Positions 37,911 to 49,210 of a stretch of DNA of 64,000 nt are shown here, one piece after another; position 1 is the stretch's first letter, and each line of letters begins with the position of its first letter. Both the position numbers and the translations under genes were made by a program. The notes under the pieces were generated by a model. It saw only the letters and a list, made by a program, of their open reading frames with translations, did no database searches and was not told the origin of the DNA. The stretch comes from Ptiloglossa arizonensis (lineage: Eukaryota; Arthropoda; Insecta; Hymenoptera; Colletidae): assembly GCF_051014685.1 (NCBI RefSeq), contig NC_135055.1, forward strand, positions 1,984,001 through 2,048,000, read 5' to 3'.

Positions 37911-38866
37911 ATGTATATACTTAAGTATACATTTACGAAGGAATGTGTGTGTGTGTATACGGAGTATGTATTTAAAAACGAATAGATGTACATTGAGTAC
38001 ATATTTAAAAAGGAATGTGTGTATATTGAGTACGTATTTAAAAAGAAATATTTGTATATTGAGTATGTATTTAGAAAGGAATGTGTGTATATTGAGTACA
38101 TATTTAAAAAGGAATGTGTGTATATTGAGTATGTATTTAAGAAGGAATGTGTTTATATCGAGTATGTATTTAAAAAGGAATGTATATCTTGAGTATATAT
38201 CCAAGAAGGAATATGTGTATGTATTGAATATATATTTAAGAAGGAATGTATACATATTGAGTATGTATTTAAAAAGGAATGTATATCTTGAGTATATATC
38301 CAAGAAGGAATATGTGTATGTATTGAATATATATTTAAGAAGGAATGTATACATATTGAGTATGTATTTAAAAAGGAATGCGTATCTTGAGTATGTATCC
38401 AAGAAGGAATATGCGTGTGTATTGAGTACATATTTAAAAAGGAATGTGTGTATATTGAGTACATATTTAAAAAGGAATGTGTGTATATTGAGTATGTATT
38501 TAAAAAGGAATGTGTGTATATTGAGTATGTATTTAAAAAGGAATGTATATCTCGAGTATATATCCAAGAAAGAATATGTGTGTGTATTGAATATATTTAA
38601 GAAGGAATGTATACATATTGAGTATGTATTTAAAAAGGAATGTGTATCTCGAGTATGTATCCAACAAGGAATATGTGTGTGTATTGAGTATATATTTAAG
38701 AAGGAATGTATTTATATGGAGTATATATTTAAAAAGGAATGTGTGTATCTTGAGTATGTATTTAAAAACGAATGTGTGTATATTGAGTATGTATTTAAAA
38801 ACGAATGTGAGTTTATTGAGTATGTATTTAAGAGGAAAATGTTCATATATTGAATATATAATTATA
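37911..38866. repeat. 33-bp minisatellite (about 29 units) with higher-order repeats
   Basis: Unit GAGTATGTATTTAAAAAGGA plus ATGTGTGTATATT, 33 bp, repeats for about 950 bp. A longer cassette with a variant unit (ATCTTGAGTATATATCCAAG) recurs at about 38170, 38270 and 38540, showing block duplication. As 33 is divisible by three, frames of 347 codons (plus, 37810-38853) and 288 codons (minus, 37701-38567) stay open with 11-residue peptide repeats such as YLKRNVCILS. Several frames are open at once, which argues against coding. Confidence 0.96.
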
Positions 38867-38869
38867 TTT

Positions 38870-40105
38870 CAGATGAAATGTGTACAGTATATTATGTACA
38901 TAAACGTAACTATATACATTGAATCAGATTCTTTGCGTCAAACCGATGGAGAAATAACGATGGTCGTTAGTCCGCCATAAAATTCGAAGAAGCGAATGCA
39001 AGGAAGCTCCGTTGTGAGAACCGGAAGATTACTTTCCTGTCGAAGGCGCGGAAATGAAGAGTCGCGCGCGCCTTTTACGTTTTAATGCTTCGTTAAACGT
39101 ATAGCAAGTAAAAACAGAAAAAAAGAACACCGAGGAGCATTCGATCGTGTTTAAATAGCGTAAAGGGACTATCACGATAACAGGAATTTATTTATTTAAT
39201 ATCGCGGCAGCTTAAAATCCATTAGTAACCACGATGAGTTTCATTTATAGATTTTACGCAGTAACGGACGATGGATACCAGGTGCCTCGAGGCACAAATT
39301 TTTCAGTCACGACGTTTCAAAATATCGATTATATTTTCAAATCGATATTTACGCTGAAAATTAAAATCGACTTAAAAGTATCGATCAATGGAACAAAAAT
39401 ATGTCACAGTGATTACTTTCCCTCTTTCATTATTTAATTAGAATAATTATTTCATAAGAATAATAGTTCTTACGATGAGAATTGCTTTTTGACTCAACGT
39501 TACAAACGTTGAACTATATCTGACACGTGTTATCGCATACCGATTAAACACGCCTCCCTAATAATGAGTGTTACAGTGCAGACACAGTCGTTGACGAATA
39601 TTTGCCAGCAAATCGTAATACTACATTCTCGAGAGGATGCAAATCGTTTGCAACTAGATATTGGAATATATTTTAAACAAAAACTCTCACATTATATGTA
39701 GGTCTCGCATTCAATGATCACGAATAGTGTCATCACCTGCTTCTTTCACTCTACAGGTTTCCTCTGTTAGTATTATTTTAAGAGAAATTAACTTAGCTTC
39801 TCAGGAATTTTCAGCTCATTATAGGAACTTCAAAGGTTTGAACTGCAAAACAGGGCGTCTTAAACTACGCAGTACAAATCAAAGACTTATTCTTGAATTA
39901 TATTATCAATTTTGGGTGTAGTTACTTTTTTAAAAATGAGTCGAAAATAAATTTTCCAAAGGAAGATATTTGTTTAAAGATTAAAATAGTTTAAACGAAA
40001 TCATGCGCGAAAAACGAGTCGTTTTCTTGTAAAATGAGTGCAATGTTCCAACCAATCAGATTCCAGAGAGTGCTTTCAACGAGTGTATTATATTTAACGA
40101 CATCC
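38870..40105. other. Non-coding sequence
   Basis: A 67-codon frame at 39234-39437 (MSFIYRFYAVTDDGYQ start) has protein-like composition, but no splice or family support. Nothing else was seen. Confidence 0.45.
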
Positions 40106-40109
40106 TATT

Positions 40110-40375
40110 TAAGTAGAAACGACTACGTTTCGTATATCCGGGAAGAAATTGTATCACATATCAGTAGAATTTATTTTACACACTTTGGTAGAATTTATTT
40201 CTCTTATCCGAGTAGAAATGGTATCATATACCAGGGCAGAAATTATTTCATACATCCGGGTAGAAATCATTTCACATATCAGAGTAAAAAATGTCTTATA
40301 TAAAACAGAGTACATACTAATATTATACGCACGAGTAGAAATTGTTTCATACGAGGTAAAAATGTATTTCAAACA
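40110..40375. repeat. ~24-bp degenerate minisatellite
   Basis: ATCCGGGTAGAAATTATTTCACAT-like units (for example at 40207, 40231 and 40255) recur at about 24-bp steps with divergence at the edges. Open frames on both strands follow from the period. Confidence 0.85.
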
Positions 40376-40599
40376 TCGAAGCTAAAATTTGTTTACACAC
40401 TCGTATAGTACGCTACAAAAAGCCCTAATCGTCTACCATTACACAAAATTACACCCCTATTGCCCCAAACGTTCAAAAACCTTGTCAAATCGTTCCAGAA
40501 ATAACAATTAAATTAGAGAACAATTACCGATATGGATAAATATCCACCAACCCTGTTTAAAAATGGGAACGGTCGGTTTCAAGTACACGCGATCATCGA

Positions 40600-41125
40600 A
40601 AGAAAATATCGAACACGTCCGAAATGATTCCAAGACACCTGAGGAAGTCTACGCCTCCCAAGACACCTCCCGAACGTTTAAATGACGATTGGAGTGGGGG
40701 AAACACTTCGTTTTGTCGACGTGGAACCGTAATATAAATCTACCGAGCTCCGGTGAATGCAAATGTACACGGACCTCCCGTGACATCTTCGCGCGTAAAT
40801 ATCCCGGAGCGTGAGGTGTCCCGATCGCATTTTACTGGGTGGAGCGTCCTCTCGAATAAAAATGCCGGGTCTCGAGCGGCCCGTCCAGACAGTCAGTTAT
40901 CTCCCGTGCATTTTATATACGCTTCGCGAAACTCGAACAGCGTTACATATGATTTGTCGCAGGGCTCCCCAAGCCTGCCTCGAGTTATCTGCGACACCGG
41001 CAGCGCGGAAAAATCGGCAGATTTGACAACGAATCGAATGGGAAAGATTCCGGGGAACGGGTCGCGTTCTGGGATTCGTACACTGTTTCATTTCCTTCAC
41101 GGTTTCGAATAATTGCAAAACCTCC
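40600..41125. other. GC-rich segment
   Basis: Moderately CpG-rich; overlapping frames of 71-119 codons on both strands without recognised domains. It may be a small regulatory island, but no motif was convincing. Confidence 0.3.
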
Positions 41126-41127
41126 GT

Positions 41128-41848
41128 CCCCTTACCCGACTCGAAGATCTGTTTCCCTGTTAAACGAATCTTTTCGACGTTTCGAAGTATCTTAGGTTGT
41201 TTTCTTTTTTTTTTAATGAATAATCCTACAAAACGAATTCAAACGTTGTGCATCAAATGCAAAGATACATTTTTACTGAATTTTTTCTATACTTTCAATT
41301 ATATTTCCCCTACTCCTATTTGAAAATCTATTTTCTTGTTAAACGAACCTTTTCGACGTTTTGAAGTATCTTAGGTTGTTTTTTTTTTTTTAATGAATAA
41401 TCCTACAAAACGAATTCAAACGTTGTGCATCAAATGCAAAGATACATTTTTACGTATTTTTTCTATACTTTCAATTATATTTCCCCTACTCCTATTTGAA
41501 AATCTATTTTCTTGTTAAACGAACCTTTTCGACGTTTTGAAGTATCTTAGGTTGTTTTTTTTTTTTTAATGAATAATCCTACGAAACGAATTCAAACGTT
41601 GTGCATCAAATGCAAAGATACATTTTTACGTATTTTTTCTATACTTTCAATTATATTTTCCCTACTCCTATTTGAAAATCTATTTTCTTGTTAAACGAAC
41701 CTTTTCGACGTTTTGAAATACCTTAGATTTTCTTTTTTAATAAATATTCCTACGAAACGAATTCAAACGTTTGCTCAAACGTTCTGCATCATATGCAAAG
41801 TTACATTTTTACTGAATTTTTTCTATATTTTCAATGATATTTCTTGCG
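41128..41848. repeat. 176-179 bp tandem array, four copies
   Basis: CTTTTCGACGTTT recurs at 41170, 41349, 41525 and 41701 (steps 179, 176, 176). Units contain a T11-T14 tract and GCATCAAATGCAAAGATACA. The middle copies are nearly identical; the first and last are more diverged, the usual pattern of unequal-exchange homogenisation. The monomer length resembles many animal satellites. Confidence 0.95.
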
Positions 41849-42079
41849 AAGAAACAAAATTACGTAAAATGCTTCGAAAGTATCCCACAATTTCGTTTGG
41901 TTTCTATTGTATCGCATTTATGAGTAATGTTTAGCGAAACAGACATATTTTCGCTTAATTTATTCTTCGAGATAAAGCTACCTTGGCTAGTGTACTGGAA
42001 CACTGGCTTGCAAGGCGTAACTTTACCCCGGATAGATGAAATCGAAGTCACCCTCACTGATGTTTTCGTTTATTCGATA

Positions 42080-42532
42080 TATACAGAGTATCCAAAAAGA
42101 TTCCCGAACTTATACCACGTGTCAGTGAGGCAAAATAGATGAGAAAAGTTCGTGCAAATACACTTTTTCGTGTATTTGTCCATACGTAGTACTGACAACA
42201 GTGTACGATTTAAACCTAAACAAGTTCAATACGTCGTGTAGGGGGTAACATAGCAACGGAAAAAAGTAATGCTATCATTTATGTGCGACAATGACCTGTA
42301 ACAGTCGAATGATAAAATCACGTACACGTGATTGTGGCCGATAATCGCTGGCTGGGGAAGTCACGTATACGTGATCGCGGCCGATAACTGCTGGCTGGTA
42401 AGACCACCTATACGTGACAGTGACCGATAACCTCTAGCTGTTAAAATCACTTATTCGTGTGACCATTAAAGTATTAAACTGAATGAAATGCAGTTTTATA
42501 ATTTAACTACCTGTTTCAGGCACACCCTGTAC
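42080..42532. mobile_element. Possible TA-flanked DNA element around the 43-bp array
   Basis: TACAGAGTATCCAAAAAG at 42082 and CACACCCTGTA at 42521-42531 have the terminal form of small TA-targeting transposons (consensus TACAGGGTGTCC), in inverted orientation about 450 bp apart. Only the outer 8-10 bases agree, so the pairing is tentative. Confidence 0.3.
42318..42475. repeat. 43-bp tandem array of TACGTGA palindromes
   Basis: Units start at 42318, 42361, 42404 and 42447, exactly 43 bp apart. Each opens with a near or perfect palindrome (TCACGTATACGTGA in unit 2, TCACGTACACGTGA in unit 1), followed by GGCCGATAACTGCTGGCTGG-like sequence. TACGTG is the known core bound by bHLH-PAS dimers such as Sim/Tango and Trachealess/Tango; regulatory use here is inference. 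Confidence 0.9.
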
Positions 42533-42539
42533 ATTACGA

Positions 42540-45320
42540 GATGCAAGCAGCGTGAAACTCGCGAGAAACTTCGAGTTCGTAGCATAGCCTCCGGAGAGGC
42601 CTTCTTCTCGCGCCTTGCGAATCGAATTCGCAGTTGTACAGGGAAGATTCGTCGTGCAAACAGAATTACTAACTCCGACATGGCGTCGACGATGACGCGG
42701 ATGCCGACGTCGTTCACTTACTGCTGATTTTTCTTGTAGTTTTGTTCGTTTCAATTTGCTTCCCTGCCTCCTCGGTAGAAAATAATTGAACACTCGTTCT
42801 CAAATTATTACAACGATTAGTTATCGAGAAAAGCGGTTGATCATTTATCGAGGAAGATGGTTGATCGGTTAACGAGGGAATACTGTACTTTCAATGGTCG
42901 ATAAATTCAAGAACACAGTGCAACGAAATTGTTTTAATATTAAAACAATTAAAACGAATACACCACGAACGATAGATATAAACTAGATTTTAACCTTTGC
43001 AAATTTAAAACCTACGTTCTCATTGGACATTGAAAAAATGATTGCAAGTGCGGTACGAGCTCTCGATACCAGAACGAGGTTAAAGATTCAAACTTCGATG
43101 TAAATAATGCACGACCAAATATGTAAAACCGATAAAATTCACAAATTAATAAAACCCTCCAATTGCTCCTACTCGTAATTCGATAAAATGAACAGACAAA
43201 ATATACCGAATACAATTTAAATAAATAATGATTACAAATTAATACATACAGTGCGTAATAACATAATGCACAATAAAAACATTTAATAAGAATATTTAAT
43301 ACGCAAAAACATAGAGATAATTGATCAAATTTGTTACGATATATTGTATCAAGATTGTATGCATTAAAAAGGTACCAAAATTATAATACACCATCGACAG
43401 AAGAAAAAAATATACAATTGAGTACACGTTCGGTACAAAACGAGATACAACTATAATATTATCGACCAATCCTTGAAAACGATATAATAAATATATATAA
43501 GGTAATAATTAAATTTTTAAATTTGATTTAAATAATTAAATTTTGATAACCAGAAGACTCTCTACGGTGTATCGACGAATGCTTGGGCCTTTATCCCAGA
43601 ACACAAACGACGATCTTCGAGCGTGAAAACTTCGAAGATAAATATTCTATTATCTGGATTACGTAACGATCGTAACCGATACAAACATCGCACGTGTAAT
43701 TACCGAAATGGATAAAAGTTTGCACGTCGAATGGGAATGTTCTCGTGCTGGGATAATTCAATGAGCACTCTTGATACGTTTTCCGACAAGTGGAACACGA
43801 CACGTGGGTCGCCATACGGTTCCGATTTCATTAGTTGTAATTAAATAGCTTAACAAGATTCGCCAGTCTCGAGACGCGACTCACGGAATTTATTCGTTTC
43901 TGTGGGGTAGGTAGAAGCTCGACTGATAAAAATATCGGGGTCAAATGTTCCTCAAATAACCGAACTCCAGACAAAAAAAAAAAAATTCTGAAAAAGATCT
44001 GTGTTCTCGAGAGTACGTTAAAACGATGTACGGTGCAATTAAAGTAACAACGGAGCCTTGATTACCCACGGCAATCGGGACGAGACCACCAGGAATAAAA
44101 ATGAGTTAGACGAAAATATTCCGAAAATTATCGACTTAACCATTTTTGCAAGTTTTTCACTTTTAATTTTTCATTATTAGTGTTCCTTTCTCGACTTTAT
44201 TTAATTCTCTTCCGTATTATTATCGCGCAATAAAATGTTAAACAAGTCTTCAAAGTGAAAACATTTTTTTTTTAACACGAATTATCATGAATATTACATT
44301 AATTTAATATATCAGGTTCTATCCTATCGAACAAAATTTTGTTAATATTTACCGAATGTTGATAGAATTTTAGAGAACGTTTAGAGAAGTAAACAAAGAA
44401 TTTGTTACGATAAGAAGCTGAGTGTTTTTATTCATAAATATAGGTGCAAAAATTTGTTACTTGCCCTTTTTATTTGAAATTTCTAATGTCGCTATTGACA
44501 CGAATGCCGAAGAACACTCTGATTCATAAAAATCATCGAACTTATGAGAACTAATACTTCCTGTTTCGATATTAATTTTCCAAATAATCCATCAAGTTTC
44601 AATTTAGGAAATTACACGATTCGAGTGAACTTAAATTGTCGAGCAACGTACTACTTGTGGAACGATATTCTGAAGAATACTCGAACGAATTTCTTTATAA
44701 ACAAAGCATATAATCAACGCTGTACGAACCGTCAGAAATGACGAAAATGAGAAATTGATTATTCAAGACACAAAAATTGATTCAATCTCACGAATAATGG
44801 ATGGAAATATTCGCAAAGTCTTACCCGGCTAGAAATCGATGCAAATAGAGAAATAAGCATTAAGCTTCTTAAAGCGATTAAAATTTCGTTGTTTATTATA
44901 TTACCAACGTGAGCCACCGATTCTCGATAGTTTTTAAATGGAAAAATCGTTCCGCGAAACGTCGTGTTTGATCCGCTTTGCGCGCCTCGAAAAAGAATTC
45001 AATTCTGTCCGAGTAATAATTTAAATTCTATTAATGAACCATTCGAACGAACGACGCGAAATTAATTTTACGACAAAACCGATTTACTTTGACGGCAGAA
45101 AGAGAGAAAGAGAGAGGTCAGTCGAAGAAAGGACTTGAAATCGATTTTTCAGCCGGACGAACGACCCGGATAAAAAAATAAAATAAAATTCAACAAAGAA
45201 CACCTCTCTGTCGCTCGATCGCTCCACGCCGCGAGACAAACACTTGTTCGTCAAAGGAAATGTTACGTTAGTAGACTAGAAGCCACTCTCAGGGATTGGC
45301 AATTAGGTAACGGCCCGTGG
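42540..45320. other. Mostly AT-rich non-coding sequence
   Basis: Apart from the small minus-strand frame at 43591-43815, nothing was supported. A two-copy 29-bp motif (GGTTGATC with TATCGAG) occurs near 42833-42885. Confidence 0.45.
43591..43815 (-). CDS. Small Cys-pair open frame (74 codons), unknown
   Basis: The frame starts ATGGCGACC and encodes MATHVSCSTCRKTYQEC, then FGNYTCDVCIGYDRY, so it has two CxxC pairs about 30 residues apart, as in some zinc-binding modules. No known family was recognised, and no poly(A) signal lies close downstream. The Cys pairs and a Kozak-like ATGGCG are suggestive, but a 74-codon frame is well within chance. Confidence 0.13.
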   Translation of the reverse strand: MATHVSCSTCRKTYQECSLNYPSTRTFPFDVQTFIHFGNYTCDVCIGYDRYVIQIIEYLSSKFSRSKIVVCVLG

Positions 45321-45325
45321 TAATT

Positions 45326-45356
45326 GATCAGCGCTGAAATTCCAAGCTGAGGATAG
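45326..45356 (+). other. Conserved dispersed block, copy 1
   Basis: GATCAGCGCTGAAATTCCAA followed by GCTGAGGATAG matches blocks at 46338 and 47967, most clearly over TGAAATTCCAAGC. It is the most diverged of the three copies. Confidence 0.5.
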
Positions 45357-45865
45357 TCTATAGCCAGCGAGCGATAGATCGACCTATTGGAATCGCTCGG
45401 ATAGAGTATCGACTGCGTAAGGCGTGTCCGCGATTAAACTGACGAAGGGAATTTGAATCAGGCGAATCTCGTTTCCCCGAGGGAGAACGGAAAACTAAAT
45501 AATAATCAATTGTTGCAAGCGTACGAATTAATACCGATGAATAAACGTCGAAAGATTACTTTTTATCGCGATGGGAATTGCAATGTGTCGGAACCGATAC
45601 TTTGTTTACCGTCGATCGGTTGTTGATTGTAGAAATGTTATTAAATATCCTCTTGGAACTTTTACGGGTACTATGTACTTGTTTAAACTTTGTTGGCTGC
45701 AATTACGAGTTTAGATCACATTTCTAAATCACATTAGAACGAATAAGATATTTCCTAATTATTCTCATTACGCTTCTTGCATAATTTTATCGGATATCAA
45801 TGCTTTTCGTTACAAAGCAAATTGTTCGAATCGACCAACACAAATATTAGTTCGATCGAGAAATA

Positions 45866-46082
45866 TTTAAAGTTTCTAATGTTAATAAATACGGACCCAA
45901 TTGGAAAGTATTCAAACTTTTTAATATTGATAAATATGGGCCCAATTGGGGAATATTCAAACCTTTTAATACTGATAAATATGGGCCCAATTGGGGAATA
46001 TTCAAACTTTTTAATATTAATAAATGTGGGCCCAATAGGGGAATATTTTAACTTTTTAACATTAATTGATACGAGACCGGAT
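45866..46082. repeat. 45-bp minisatellite
   Basis: GGGCCCAATTGGGGAATATT (first copy GGACCCAATTGGAAAGTATT) recurs every 45 bp from 45893 to about 46030, some 4.7 copies. The unit is 15 codons, so frames are open on both strands with a repeated PIGEYSN-type peptide. Not a gene. Confidence 0.95.
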
Positions 46083-46084
46083 CG

Positions 46085-47265
46085 CTGCATTTCCCTAACA
46101 CGAAAAAAAAGTGCATCCGATGTTCGTGCATTGTTCTTTTTCGTTACTTTTGAGACGCGCCATTTTCGAGCACGGTCACGAAATTGAAAATTAGGTTCCA
46201 GAGAAACTAATGAAATATCTTTTCCACGAAATAGTATTTTCCATTCTAGCTATTGAATCTGTCATCATCATCGTACGGTTATGACATGACCACGCTATTA
46301 ATAATCCTGAAACGACCATATCATTCAGCCTATCGGTCATCGCAGCTGATTAATATTGAAATTTCAATTTGAGGGCAACCAACACTCGACCAAGTTCGTA
46401 GGCGTAGATTGAATACTCTATTCGATGATACACATTCGAATGTGCGAATTAAATTCGTTTCTTCCTCAAATTAATGCCACGTGCAACATACGAACGTTTC
46501 TGTCACGTACTTGCATTCGTCCAAACAGCAAATTCGTGCAAAGAATATGCAAAATGTTTTCGAGGTTAAGTTTATCAGCAGCCTGCGGTTGTACCTTGCC
46601 TTTAGGCAATTATGTAATTACTCTATTATGACACACGTACACTTTCTTTTAATTTTTGTTACAGAAATGTCGAAAAAAAAAAGAAATTAGAAAATGCTCT
46701 TGCTCGTTCACGTTTCTACATTTTTTGCAGTTAGTTTTATATATAGGGTCAAATCGATAACCGAATGGGTGTGTGGAAAAAGGGGTCACATGGTACAAAT
46801 TTATGGCTTTCAAAAAATTGATACACGCTTGTGTCAAAAACAATGATCAGCTGCTTCTTTATTGCTACAGCGAGCAATGAATTGTTTCTAAATCTTTTTA
46901 TACATTGCAGCCAATGGAAAAACAGACCCAATGATCTATTACAAAGTGATTTTAAAACAACTTCGATAAACGATAAAAAGAAGGAGGTAATCGTGGAAGA
47001 ATTTTTTTAGAAAGTGAAGGCTTGAAATGTACGATACAAAGTTTAAACGAGTGTTTCTTTCTGTTTGAATTTTGTCCATTTTTGTTAAAAGAAACATCGC
47101 ATGTTTCTAAGATCAAAAGACAACGCGTCACCCCTTATTTTTTCCCCCGTTTCACAAATCTATAGTTTTATCAAAAATAGAGGGAAAAGAGTTTCATTCC
47201 AGTATCGAACATTCTAAATGTTAAAGCAAATATTAAAGTCTTTTACCAAAAAATTTACCAAAGTA
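46085..47265. other. AT-rich non-coding sequence
   Basis: No gene or array apart from the conserved block at 46338 was seen. Confidence 0.5.
46338..46376 (+). other. Conserved dispersed block, copy 2
   Basis: CATCGCAGCTGATTAATATT and the next ten bases match 26 of 30 positions in copy 3. Upstream CATTCA also agrees. The block contains an E-box CAGCTG and an AT-rich homeodomain-like core. Confidence 0.6.
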
Positions 47266-47269
47266 AGAA

Positions 47270-47660
47270 TATTTACAAGATATGTCTAACAATTCAAATA
47301 GTACGCGAAAGAGATTTTTTATTACGGAAAAAAATTGTTTGTAGTCAATAGTAAAATTAGTCAAAACAAGGTATGTCTAACGATCCAAATAGTACGCAAA
47401 AGAGACATTTGATTACGGAAAAAAATTGTTCGTAGTTAATAGTAAAATTAGTCAAAACAAGAATTTATGTTTCCCCCAGGGTGTACGAAGGAAACCTTTT
47501 ACTAAGTTTCTCGGAATTCATCAATAGTAAAAACAGTCGAAACATAAGTTTATTTCTTCCCCCAGGGTGACGTCTTAAAGAAACTTTGCACGAATATTTT
47601 TCAGAATTTACCAACACCGAAAATATTCCACATACAAGTTTATTCTCCCTCGGTTGGACG
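47270..47660. repeat. 91-bp tandem pair and trailing ~105-bp degenerate repeats
   Basis: TATGTCTAACAATTCAAATA at 47281 and TATGTCTAACGATCCAAATA at 47372 open two 91-bp copies. Downstream, TTTCCCCCAGGGTG and TTCCCCCAGGGTG blocks (about 47470 and 47557) mark a looser repeat of about 100 bp. Confidence 0.8.
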
Positions 47661-47699
47661 TGTCCACGTCCGAAAGAAACATTAAAAAAATTATCCTTC

Positions 47700-48395
47700 G
47701 GTAAAAGTAATCGAAGGGTTTCAATGTTTCCCCTAATCGATGAAAGATGATTGTATCATCGCTCGTGAACGAGTCGAGGGAAATCGTTTTCGCTCCAAGT
47801 TTGGAAAGAAATCGAATCGCAGATTCCGCGGACTACTCGTCTCAAGATCACCGAACACTTTTCCGCTGGCGACGTCATCGTTGGGGATCCGCGATATCGT
47901 CACGTCTCGCTCGCGAACGCTCGTGGCGATCCGTTCAAGGACCATAGTATCCGCCATTCAATCAGACATCACAGCTGATTAGCATTGAAATTCCAAGCCG
48001 ACGACAGGCCGTACTCGATAACGGTATGCGCGCGGCCGCGTGTCATAGTCGATACGCGGGATCGAGGGGACGCGCCGCGGCGCACGAGAGGGATGTAGAC
48101 CGATGTAGAAACGGAGGATTGTCGGATCGTCAGTGCACCGGAGGATTCCATTGCCTGATTGATATGTGTCAGGCTCGCCGCATGCACCATTACCTCGCGG
48201 CCAACGCCCCCCCTTGGATCGTGCACCGCGCGTTATATGCAGTTCCATCCCCCCTCGGATCGTATTAAACTCGTCCCGATCGTGATTCGTGAGCCGCGGA
48301 GGCGAGAAACGCGGCTCGAAAATAAAACCGGGAGGGATTGGAAATTGAAGTACGAACGAAAGGTACGCGATACACGCCGATCTACTATCTCGTGG
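47700..48395. other. GC-rich island
   Basis: CpG-rich DNA with overlapping frames on both strands of up to 120 codons, none with domains. It precedes the exon-like cassette array and might be a promoter or first-exon region; no start site could be assigned. Confidence 0.3.
47967..48010 (+). other. Conserved dispersed block, copy 3
   Basis: CATCACAGCTGATTAGCATT then GAAATTCCAA is the best match to copy 2, and GAAATTCCAAGC matches copy 1. It sits at the left side of a GC-rich island (47.7-48.4 kb). Confidence 0.6.
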
Positions 48396-48397
48396 AA

Positions 48398-49210
48398 ATT
48401 ACAGGAGACATCGAGACGTGGTGTTCTTGATTCAACGATTGGGGATCGATGGATATTTATGCGGAAAGGTAGTACTGGGGACTGTAGAAAAATGGTTCGG
48501 TGTGAACAGAATGAAAGTTAAGCGAAGATTTCACGAGACGAGTTTGTTAGTTAGGGACAAGAAAGATCGTTTCTTTTTTATTTCTTAGATTCTCAATTGG
48601 AGGAGATACCAAGATGGGGTATTCTTGATTTAATAATTGGGGATCGATGGATATTTTTTTACGCAGAAAGGTAATACAAAGGACTGTAGAAAAATGGTTC
48701 GATGTGAACCGAATGTTAGGTGTTGATAAGTTGAATACAAGTTAAGTGAAGATTTCACGAGAAAGTGTGTCAGTTAGAGACAAAGATCATTTCTTAATTT
48801 CTTGACTTGAAGAGGATGACTCTTTCTAAACTTCTTAATTTCTTAGATTCTTAATTGCAGGAAATACCAAGATGGGGTATTCTTGATTCAACGATTGGAG
48901 ATCGATGGATATTTATTCGGAAAGGTAATACTAGGGGCTGTAGAAAGATGGTTTGGTGGGAACAGAATGTTAGGTGTTGATAGGTTGAATAAAAGCTAAG
49001 TGAAAATTTCACGAGAAAGTTTGTGAGTTAGGGACAAAAATCATTTCTTCTTAATTTCTTATATTCTTAATTGCAGGAAATACCAAGATGGGGTATTCTT
49101 GATTTAATAATTGGGGATCGATGGATATTTTTTTATGCGGAAAGGTAATACTGGGGACTGTAGAAAGATGGTTTTATGCGAACAGAATGTTAAGTGTTGA
49201 TAAGTTGAAT
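48398..49210 (+). repeat. Tandem cassette array with exon-like units
   Basis: Four copies of a 64- or 68-bp core are each preceded by an AG and followed by GGTAAT or GGTAGT: 48405-48468, 48603-48670, 48861-48924 and 49077-49144. Copies 3 and 4 have TTCTTAATTGCAG acceptors. All four are open in one frame, encoding variants of RWGILDSTIGDRWIF. Copies 1/3 (64 bp) and 2/4 (68 bp, extra four bases near the end) are sister types, so a dimer of about 460 bp was duplicated. Spacers of 130-190 bp are also repeated. The core lengths are not multiples of three and differ in phase. It may be a satellite with chance splice motifs or duplicated alternative exons. Confidence 0.75.

Noticed and set aside
37701..38853. 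Long repeat-protein genes on both strands (347 and 288 codons)
   Set aside because: They are by-products of a 33-bp repeat without stops; at least four frames are open over the same bases, and no start, splice or poly(A) context supports any of them.
45777..46187. 136-codon plus frame with repeated PIGEYSN peptide
   Set aside because: It follows the 45-bp minisatellite, with equal-length frames open on the other strand.
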